A stretch of 5,471 nucleotides of DNA from Spirochaetota bacterium. Lineage in GTDB: Bacteria > Spirochaetota > Spirochaetia > DTKZ01. The stretch's first letter is position 1. Each line of letters opens with the position of its first letter. Made by a program: the position numbers and the translations under genes. The notes beneath the pieces are model-generated. The model saw nothing but the letters and a program-made list of their open reading frames with translations. It had not been told where the DNA came from and searched no databases. The stretch lies in assembly GCA_029562045.1 (NCBI GenBank), contig JAKQWJ010000250.1:1-5471 (forward strand). Direction: 5' to 3'. Shown here piece by piece: positions 1-3,923 of the stretch.

Positions 1-58
1 GGCGGCGGGGCGGCGGGAAACCGGCGCTGCGGTCGCTCCGGTTCCGGGGGAAACGGCG

Positions 59-1048
59 ATGCCCGCCCGGGCGGCAGGACCGGTGGAGGTGGGGATTCTG
101 GGGATAGCCGGGGCGACGGGGTCCCGCCGGGTGGGGAACGAGGAGATCTCCCGGATGTGCCCCACCTGGTCCCCCGAGGACATCGTGAAGCGCACCGGCA
201 TCGCCTCCCGGCCATGGCTCGGCCGGGGAGAGACGGCACTGACCCTGGCGGTGGACGCCTGCGGAAAGCTCTTCGCCCGAAACCGGGTCCGGCTCCAGGA
301 CATCGACCTCATTCTCTGCGCCACCGGGACTCCCATCCACAACACCCCCGCCCTGGCGACGATGATCCACCACGAACTGGCCGCGGGGGACGAGACTTCG
401 ATGATCCAGGCCTACGACATCAGCGCCGCCTGCACCGGCTATCTCTACGGCCTGCAGATCGCCTACGACTTTCTGCAGAGCCGGCCGGGGGCGAAGATCC
501 TGCTGGTGACCTCCGAGGCGCTGTCCACCAAGACCGACACCGCCGACCCGGACACGGCCCCCATCTTCGGCGACGCCGCGACGGCGACCCTTCTGGCCGC
601 GGGGGATAACCTGGGGGGCGCCCCGGCCCGGGTGCTGCGGCCGGTCCTGTCCGCCCGGGGGGAATCCGGGGACATTCTGCGGGTCCCCTCGGGGGGCGGG
701 GAAAAAATCTTCATGGAGGGGCGGAGGGTCTTCCAGGAGGCTGTCCGGGGAATGATCTCCATGCTGGAGGCTGCCTGCGGCGAGGCGGGGATCCCGCCGG
801 AGGAACTGGACCTGATCGTTCCCCACCAGGCGAACCAGCGCATCATCAACGCGGTGCGGCAGAAGATGAAGGCCCCGGAGGAGAAGGTGTTCAGCAATAT
901 CCGGGATCTGGGGAACACCTCCTCCAGCACCATCCCGCTCTGCCTGGAAACGATCCTGCGGGAGGGGGGGAAGGGCCGCCGCCGGCTGGGCCTCACCGCC
1001 TTCGGGGGAGGCTTCACCTTCGGCGGCGGCATCGTGGACCTGGTTTAG
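59..1048 (+). CDS. Beta-ketoacyl-ACP synthase III (KASIII/FabH family), possibly the C-terminal part of a longer protein
   Basis: This is a thiolase-fold condensing enzyme of the KASIII group. Such enzymes join an acyl-CoA or acyl primer to malonyl-ACP in the cytoplasm, usually to start fatty-acid synthesis. Numbered from the ATG at 59, the full Cys-His-Asn triad is visible: Cys125 in DISAACTGYLYG, His256 in VPHQANQRI and Asn286 in LGNTSSSTIP. The RTGI element (45-48), FGDAA (170-174) and the terminal AFGGGFTFGG loop also match the family. The length of 329 aa is normal for FabH, but about 8-9 residues precede the usual FabH start. These are Pro/Ala/Gly-rich, and the frame has no stop back to base 2. 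The region before the ATG has only a run of G (45-50), not a clear Shine-Dalgarno site; a GTG at 83 is a weaker alternative start. The true gene may therefore begin outside the window, with this domain joined by a linker. Family call is strong; substrate (straight, branched or secondary-metabolite primer) is unknown. Confidence 0.88.
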   Translation: MPARAAGPVEVGILGIAGATGSRRVGNEEISRMCPTWSPEDIVKRTGIASRPWLGRGETALTLAVDACGKLFARNRVRLQDIDLILCATGTPIHNTPALATMIHHELAAGDETSMIQAYDISAACTGYLYGLQIAYDFLQSRPGAKILLVTSEALSTKTDTADPDTAPIFGDAATATLLAAGDNLGGAPARVLRPVLSARGESGDILRVPSGGGEKIFMEGRRVFQEAVRGMISMLEAACGEAGIPPEELDLIVPHQANQRIINAVRQKMKAPEEKVFSNIRDLGNTSSSTIPLCLETILREGGKGRRRLGLTAFGGGFTFGGGIVDLV

Positions 1049-2028
1049 ATAAAGCCCAGCCTGGTCAGCACCGCGTTCATGACCGCCCGGTTTTCCTTCG
1101 CGGCGGCGGGGTTGGCGGGATTGTCCCAGAGGGCATCGAGCCTCTCCTGCATGGCCCGGGAGATCTTCGGGGAGCCGGTCTGGGTCAGAGCCTGGCGGTA
1201 TTCCGACAGTATCGCCGAGGACGCCTCGGTGAGAACCGCCGACGCGTTGTCGTGTTTTTTCAGCGCTGAAGAGGGGACCTCGTTCAGAACCGTATCGTCA
1301 CCGTAGACCGCCAGCACCGAATACTGCTTCGACGCCTGGGGCACGTTGTCGATGATCCGGTGGGCCTTCATGAAGGCGGATACGGTGAAGGAATAGGCGT
1401 GCCTGGGCACGTCCTCGTCGGTCCTGAAGTACTGGGGCCAGTCAATCTTCTGCTGATGGATGTTCTGCCCCTTCATCGGGACCTTGATGATCCCCGGCGC
1501 GTGGTCCAGGGGCGTTTCGGAACCGTGAAAGCCCCAGTGGCCGTCCATGCCGATGCCCTTGATCTGCAGAAAGAAGGAGTCCTTTTCATCGAGGAAACTC
1601 AAAACCCGGGCGGCATAATCCCGGGCTATCCCGTCGTCCTTCCCGCTCCCCTCCAGCTCCAGAAGCTCTATGTGCTTCAGGGGACCGCAGACCTCCGCCA
1701 GGGGGGAGAAGAAATGGGTTTCCAGCAGGGAGCGGAAGGTGATGGGGAACTTGGGGTCTCCCCGGCCGATGGGATAGTCGTCGAACTGAAAAAAATGGGT
1801 CCGTCGCATGACGGCGGCCAGGTCCGCGTTTTTCCGGCACTGGTCGATGAAGGCCCTGTAGAAGGCGAACCCGCTGGGGGCGGCCATGAGCCACAGGACG
1901 GTCCTTTTCCCCGCCGCCGCGGCGTCCATCATCTCCCTGGCGGCCATGGCGGCGGTCCTCTCACCCATGGCCGCTTCGTCCCGCTCGATAAAAACACCGA
2001 CCTTGCCGGCAGTCAGTTCATGGTGCAT
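1045..2028 (-). CDS. NagB-superfamily protein (glucosamine-6-phosphate deaminase/6-phosphogluconolactonase-like)
   Basis: This 327-aa protein has the order of motifs of the NagB/RpiA/DevB sugar-phosphate isomerase fold. FQFDDYPIG (81-88) matches the F-x-M-D-E-Y motif of GlcN6P deaminase, GIGMDGHWGF (158-167) matches G-x-G-x-D-G-H, and VPSSALKKH (251-259) matches the late P-x-S-x-L-x-x-H segment. GlcN6P deaminase converts glucosamine-6-phosphate to fructose-6-phosphate and ammonia. Here the Glu that follows DGH at +5 (Glu148 in E. coli) is Gly169, and the nearest Glu (171) sits two residues later, so deaminase activity is not assured. The protein is about 60 residues longer than E. coli NagB, with a C-terminal tail from about residue 285 rich in Ala, Asn and Arg. 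The start is well supported: GGAGG lies six bases before the ATG at 2028. The gene is convergent with, and overlaps by 4 bp, the KASIII gene. It could be a sugar-phosphate deaminase, a lactonase or a regulatory relative. Superfamily is secure, reaction is not. Confidence 0.78.
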   Translation of the reverse strand: MHHELTAGKVGVFIERDEAAMGERTAAMAAREMMDAAAAGKRTVLWLMAAPSGFAFYRAFIDQCRKNADLAAVMRRTHFFQFDDYPIGRGDPKFPITFRSLLETHFFSPLAEVCGPLKHIELLELEGSGKDDGIARDYAARVLSFLDEKDSFFLQIKGIGMDGHWGFHGSETPLDHAPGIIKVPMKGQNIHQQKIDWPQYFRTDEDVPRHAYSFTVSAFMKAHRIIDNVPQASKQYSVLAVYGDDTVLNEVPSSALKKHDNASAVLTEASSAILSEYRQALTQTGSPKISRAMQERLDALWDNPANPAAAKENRAVMNAVLTRLGFI

Positions 2029-2034
2029 CCGGTT

Positions 2035-2039
2035 CCTCC
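2035..2039 (-). promoter_or_regulatory. Shine-Dalgarno site of the NagB-like gene
   Basis: On the minus strand GGAGG precedes the ATG at 2028 by six bases (GGAGGAACCGGATG). It fixes this start, and no competing in-frame ATG has a comparable site. Confidence 0.8.
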
Positions 2040-2063
2040 GTGGATTGAATTTCGCGATACCGC

Positions 2064-2081
2064 ACTATCATGAATGATAGT
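2064..2081. promoter_or_regulatory. Perfect 8+2+8 palindrome, candidate repressor operator
   Basis: ACTATCAT-GA-ATGATAGT is a perfect inverted repeat with 8-bp arms and a 2-bp centre. It is AT-rich in a very GC-rich setting and lies between the NagB-like gene and the rightward promoter. It covers nearly all of the predicted -10 box (2077-2082) of the leftward promoter and its expected transcription start, which is where a dimeric repressor would block transcription. The size and symmetry suit a winged-helix or TetR-type dimer. No regulator gene is in the window, so the binding protein is unknown. The palindrome is directly seen; its operator role is inferred. Confidence 0.6.
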
Positions 2082-2105
2082 ACAGAGTCGGGGAAAAGGG
2101 AACAA
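2077..2105 (-). promoter_or_regulatory. Predicted sigma-70-type promoter of the NagB-like gene
   Basis: On the minus strand TTGTTC (2105-2100) and TACTAT (2082-2077) are separated by exactly 17 bp. The -10 matches the consensus at 4 of 6 positions and the -35 at 3 of 6. Transcription would start near 2070, giving a leader of about 40 nt. The -10 overlaps the palindrome at 2064-2081, suggesting repression. Confidence 0.45.
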
Positions 2106-2110
2106 AAATC

Positions 2111-2139
2111 TTGATCATCCGAAAGCCCGCGGGTATACT
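2111..2139 (+). promoter_or_regulatory. Predicted sigma-70-type promoter of the LOG-family gene
   Basis: TTGATC (2111-2116) and TATACT (2134-2139) are separated by 17 bp. The -10 matches the consensus at 5 of 6 positions and the -35 at 4 of 6. The expected start near 2146 leaves a leader of about 215 nt before the LOG-family ATG. Its -35 box is only 5 bp from that of the leftward promoter, so the two promoters are back-to-back. One polymerase or one bound regulator could affect both. Confidence 0.55.
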
Positions 2140-2145
2140 TCCGCC

Positions 2146-2361
2146 GTTATCCCTGCCCTGCCGGCGGTTTCCGCGGGACCGGCGAAGCTTCCCCGACGTG
2201 GACCTTTTCGGCCCCCTTTCGTTTCTCCGATGAAACCGCTCCGCCGGACGCGATGTGTCCCGCCCGGTCCGCCGACGGCGGAGGCGTCTCCCCCCGCCGG
2301 GGGCAGGGGACCCGCTGAGGGGCCGGGGAAGTTTCGGCGGGGAGGAAGGAGGACTGGAGAC
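2146..2361 (+). promoter_or_regulatory. Long GC-rich leader of the LOG-family gene with competing inverted repeats
   Basis: No gene is supported here. The in-frame translation upstream of 2362 is Pro/Arg/Gly-rich and unlike a protein domain. Several exact inverted repeats are present. CTCCGCCG (2239-2246) can pair with CGGCGGAG (2276-2283). TCCGCC (2268-2273) can pair with GGCGGA (2277-2282). CCCCC (2291-2295) can pair with GGGGG (2299-2303). CCCCGCCG (2292-2299) can pair with CGGCGGGG (2335-2342), a stem ending four bases before the Shine-Dalgarno site. Some of these are mutually exclusive, as in a regulatory leader, but GC-rich DNA yields such pairings by chance. I recognise no known riboswitch consensus. 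Confidence 0.3.
2346..2352 (+). promoter_or_regulatory. Shine-Dalgarno site that fixes the LOG-family start
   Basis: AAGGAGG ends nine bases before the ATG at 2362. This supports 2362 as the start over the far-upstream in-frame ATG at 2074, which has no such site and adds a 96-residue low-complexity extension. Confidence 0.8.
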
Positions 2362-2934
2362 ATGAAATCGCTCTGCATTTTCAGCGGGTCCCGGATGGGA
2401 GGCGACCCGGTTTACGCCGAGGCCGCCCGGCGGCTGGGGGAACTGATGGTTCCGGGGGGCTGGGACCTGGTGTACGGGGGAGGCAACATCGGACTCATGG
2501 GTGTGACGGCCCGGGCGGTCCGGGCCGGGGGCGGCCGGGTCACGGGGGTCATACCGGAATACATACACTCCCGGGTGGAAAAGGCGGACACCACCGAACT
2601 CATCGTCACGAAGACGATGCACGAACGAAAGGCCCGGATGTACGAGCTTGCCGACGGTTTCGCCGCCCTGCCCGGGGGGATCGGCACTCTGGAGGAGGCG
2701 GCGGAGATCATGGCCTGGTCGGGCCTGGGTTTTCATTCCAAACCGGTGGCCCTTCTGAACATCGCCGGCTTCTACGATCATCTGGTGGACTTTCTGGAAA
2801 AGGCGGTGACCGAGGGCTTCTACAAGCGGTCGCACCGGGAAAACATTCTGGTGGCCTCGACTCCGGAAGAGCTGCTGGAACTCCTCTCGGCCTACCGCCA
2901 CCGGTCCGAGGACAAGTGGCGGAAGGACGCCTGA
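2362..2934 (+). CDS. LOG-family protein (cytokinin riboside 5'-monophosphate phosphoribohydrolase-like, TIGR00730 type)
   Basis: This is a 190-aa Rossmann-like protein of the LOG family. Characterised members hydrolyse the N-glycosidic bond of N6-modified adenosine monophosphates or AMP to give the base and ribose 5-phosphate; older databases call them 'lysine decarboxylase' in error. Visible motifs are the nucleotide-binding starts CIFSGSRMG (5-13) and VYGGGNIGLMG (37-47), MHERKARM (86-93) and the signature PGGIGTLEE (104-112), which fits P-G-G-x-G-T-x-x-E. The length is typical. No signal peptide or membrane segment is seen, so it should be cytoplasmic. The start at 2362 is set by AAGGAGG nine bases upstream. 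The gene appears monocistronic: it has its own promoter, diverges from the NagB-like gene and converges on the corrinoid protein gene. Its physiological role in bacteria (base salvage, damaged-nucleotide removal) is not settled. Family certain, exact substrate inferred. Confidence 0.9.
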   Translation: MKSLCIFSGSRMGGDPVYAEAARRLGELMVPGGWDLVYGGGNIGLMGVTARAVRAGGGRVTGVIPEYIHSRVEKADTTELIVTKTMHERKARMYELADGFAALPGGIGTLEEAAEIMAWSGLGFHSKPVALLNIAGFYDHLVDFLEKAVTEGFYKRSHRENILVASTPEELLELLSAYRHRSEDKWRKDA

Positions 2935-2957
2935 GGGTAAGCGGGCCTGAGCCCCTT

Positions 2958-2993
2958 CCTGGGGATCCGAGGGCCGTTCGTGAAAGGTCCCGG
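2958..2993. repeat. 36-bp direct repeat, copy 1
   Basis: This copy is identical over all 36 bases to 3028-3063; identity stops abruptly on both sides (T versus C on the left, A versus C on the right). It begins CCTGGGGATCC and ends GGTCCCGG. It can fold weakly: CC 2967-2968 with GG 2992-2993, GGG 2971-2973 with CCC 2989-2991, and CC 2974-2975 with GG 2986-2987, around a 10-nt loop. It starts 24 bp after the LOG-family stop. Possible roles are a two-repeat CRISPR remnant, a dispersed intergenic element or a paired protein-binding site. Confidence 0.85.
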
Positions 2994-3027
2994 AGGGAAA
3001 ACACCGTGCCCCCGCTCAGGACCAGAC
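2994..3027. other. 34-bp unique segment between the 36-bp repeats (spacer-like)
   Basis: This 34-bp stretch differs from the sequence on the outer side of either repeat. The 36-bp repeat and 34-bp spacer give a 70-bp period, which falls within CRISPR dimensions. It contains GCTCAGG (3014-3020), the reverse complement of CCTGAGC (2946-2952) just before copy 1, so it could also fold with local sequence. Its origin cannot be told from this window. Confidence 0.4.
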
Positions 3028-3063
3028 CCTGGGGATCCGAGGGCCGTTCGTGAAAGGTCCCGG
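3028..3063. repeat. 36-bp direct repeat, copy 2
   Basis: This is the second exact copy, offset 70 bp from copy 1. No third copy is found 34 bp further right, nor on the left, where the equivalent position falls inside the LOG-family coding region. Two exact copies with sharp borders and unrelated flanks argue against simple decay of a longer tandem duplication. Confidence 0.85.
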
Positions 3064-3081
3064 CGGGGGGCGGCCTTGCCG

Positions 3082-3112
3082 GGCCGGCTCCGGAAAAAGC
3101 CCCGGACCGGCC
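3082..3112. terminator. Strong GC hairpin, possible 3'-end structure of the LOG-family transcript
   Basis: GGCCGG (3082-3087), a bulged C, then TCCGG (3089-3093) pair with CCGGA (3102-3106) and CCGGCC (3107-3112). This makes an 11-bp stem with an 8-nt loop (AAAAAGCC). It lies about 150 bp after the LOG-family stop. No T-tract follows on the plus strand, so it is not a classic intrinsic terminator. It may protect a 3' end or act with Rho. Confidence 0.35.
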
Positions 3113-3130
3113 GGGGCCGCGGGGGGAAAA

Positions 3131-3195
3131 GTCTCCGGTGACGAAAAAAAAGGCCGCCCCCTCCCGGGGAACGGCCTTGCCGGAGTCTCCGGTGA
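3131..3195. repeat. 11-bp direct repeats flanking the terminator
   Basis: GTCTCCGGTGA occurs at 3131-3141 and again at 3185-3195, bracketing the terminator hairpin. In addition CGGCCTTGCCGG occurs at both 3071-3082 and 3172-3183. The 3' arm of the terminator therefore has a near-copy 101 bp away, followed in both places by CTCCGG within a few bases. This suggests local duplication in the intergenic region. Confidence 0.6.
3144..3178 (-). terminator. Rho-independent terminator of the corrinoid-protein operon
   Basis: Read on the minus strand, AAGGCCG (3178-3172) pairs with CGGCCTT (3156-3150), with an inner GGGG/CCCC pairing (3169-3166 with 3160-3157). A T-tract follows directly, from the complement of the eight A at 3144-3151. 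It sits 27 bp after the corrinoid-protein stop and so ends the RACo-corrinoid transcript. A small extra hairpin (CCGGA-GAC-TCCGG on the minus strand, complement of 3180-3192) lies between the stop and the terminator. Confidence 0.88.
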
Positions 3196-3204
3196 TCCCG
3201 GAAT

Positions 3205-3837
3205 CTAGACGAATACCGCCACGGCCCGTTCCGCGGCGCTGGCCGCGTCGGGGGAATAGATGTCCGCGCCGATGCTCTTGCAGTAGTTGTCCGTAACCGG
3301 GGCGCCGCCGATCATGATGGTGACCTCGTCCCGGATGCCCTCTTCCTTCGCCTTTTCCACCACATGCTTCATTTCGGTCATCGTCGTGGTCAGCAGGGCG
3401 GAGCAGGCGATGATGCCGGCGTTCTGTTCCTTGGCGGTGTTGATGAACTTGTCCGCCGGGACGTCGGTTCCCAGATCGATCACTTCCAGCCCCTTGCCTT
3501 CCATCATCATCTTCACCAGGTTTTTCCCGATGTCATGCAGGTCGCCTTTGACGGTTCCCAGAACGACCTTGCCCTTGGACTTGACCCCCGCCGAAACAAG
3601 AAGGGGCCGCAGAAGGGCGATGCCCGCGTTCATGGCCCGGGCGGCGATGAGAACTTCCGGCACATAGACCTGATTGTTCTTGAACTTCTCCCCCACCACG
3701 TTCATGCCCGCCATGAGTCCTTCTTCCAAAATGACCTTGGCGTCGATTTTCTGGTCGATCGCTTTCTGCACCAGGTCCTTCACCTCGTTCGCCCGGCCCT
3801 TCTGCAGAAACTCATTCATTTCTTCGAGAATCGCCAT
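3205..3837 (-). CDS. Corrinoid protein of a cobalamin-dependent methyltransferase system (MtaC/MtbC-like)
   Basis: This 210-aa cytoplasmic methyl carrier has two family domains. A helical cap region (about 1-85, with LEEGLMAGMNVVGEKF and YVPEVLIAARAM) precedes a Rossmann-like cobalamin-binding domain (about 88-205). The lower-ligand motif DLHDIGKNLV (99-108) supplies His101 to cobalt, and SALLTTT (146-152) and IGGAPV (176-181) are the other cofactor-binding segments. A partner methyltransferase places the substrate methyl group on Co(I), and a second enzyme passes it to tetrahydrofolate or a thiol. I chose the ATG at 3837 because AGGAGG lies nine bases before it and MAILEEMNEF is a typical start. 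The upstream ATG at 3894 adds 19 atypical residues and lacks a good site. The gene lies 72 nt after the RACo stop and just before the terminator. Lys-rich composition and sparing use of the highest-GC codons suggest strong expression. Substrate (methanol, methylamine, betaine, aryl ether) cannot be told. Confidence 0.93.
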   Translation of the reverse strand: MAILEEMNEFLQKGRANEVKDLVQKAIDQKIDAKVILEEGLMAGMNVVGEKFKNNQVYVPEVLIAARAMNAGIALLRPLLVSAGVKSKGKVVLGTVKGDLHDIGKNLVKMMMEGKGLEVIDLGTDVPADKFINTAKEQNAGIIACSALLTTTMTEMKHVVEKAKEEGIRDEVTIMIGGAPVTDNYCKSIGADIYSPDAASAAERAVAVFV

Positions 3838-3846
3838 CCCGTGGTC

Positions 3847-3852
3847 CCTCCT
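3847..3852 (-). promoter_or_regulatory. Shine-Dalgarno site that fixes the corrinoid-protein start
   Basis: On the minus strand AGGAGG stands nine bases before the ATG at 3837. It decides between this start and the upstream in-frame ATG at 3894. Confidence 0.8.
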
Positions 3853-3885
3853 GTATTCGGAATCGACTGAGAGTTTGACGAAAAT

Positions 3886-3923
3886 GTACACCATCCCCCG
3901 GGGAATGTATCACAATTTATTGT
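3886..3923 (-). other. AT-rich intercistronic junction with two inverted repeats
   Basis: Two symmetric elements lie between the RACo end and the corrinoid gene. ACAAT-TT-ATTGT (3912-3923) overlaps the RACo stop codon. TACA (3887-3890) and TGTA (3906-3909) flank a TCCCC/GGGGA core (3894-3904). They could form a processing or stability stem-loop that sets the ratio of the two proteins. I find no convincing internal promoter here. Confidence 0.3.

Noticed and set aside
463..1032. Long antisense open frame within the KASIII gene
   Set aside because: Its translation is Arg/Pro/Ser-rich with no recognisable domain. It is a by-product of GC-rich codon use opposite a gene with an intact catalytic triad.
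1360..2073. Long plus-strand open frame opposite the NagB-like gene
   Set aside because: It has no recognised motif and a Gly/Val/Pro-rich translation. The minus strand carries conserved NagB motifs and a strong ribosome site.
2074..2361. N-terminal extension of the LOG-family protein from an upstream in-frame ATG at 2074
   Set aside because: The extension is Pro/Arg/Gly-rich with no family match, overlaps the palindrome and promoter, and lacks a ribosome site. The ATG at 2362 has AAGGAGG at the right distance and begins the conserved fold.
2940..3063. Possible cobalamin riboswitch near the corrinoid genes (GGGAAAA, GTGAAA and GCCCCCGC fragments)
   Set aside because: The fragments are in the wrong order, no B12-box (GCCACTG-like) core is present, and the position is a 3' convergent region, not upstream of either neighbouring gene.
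3131..3195. Tiny transposable element bounded by 11-bp target duplications
   Set aside because: The enclosed segment is only 43 bp and consists mostly of a functional terminator. No terminal inverted repeats typical of a MITE are present, so local slippage duplication is simpler.
3838..3894. Longer corrinoid protein starting at the ATG at 3894
   Set aside because: The 19 added residues do not resemble the family, and that ATG follows a CCCCGGGGG palindrome rather than a Shine-Dalgarno site. The ATG at 3837 has AGGAGG nine bases upstream.
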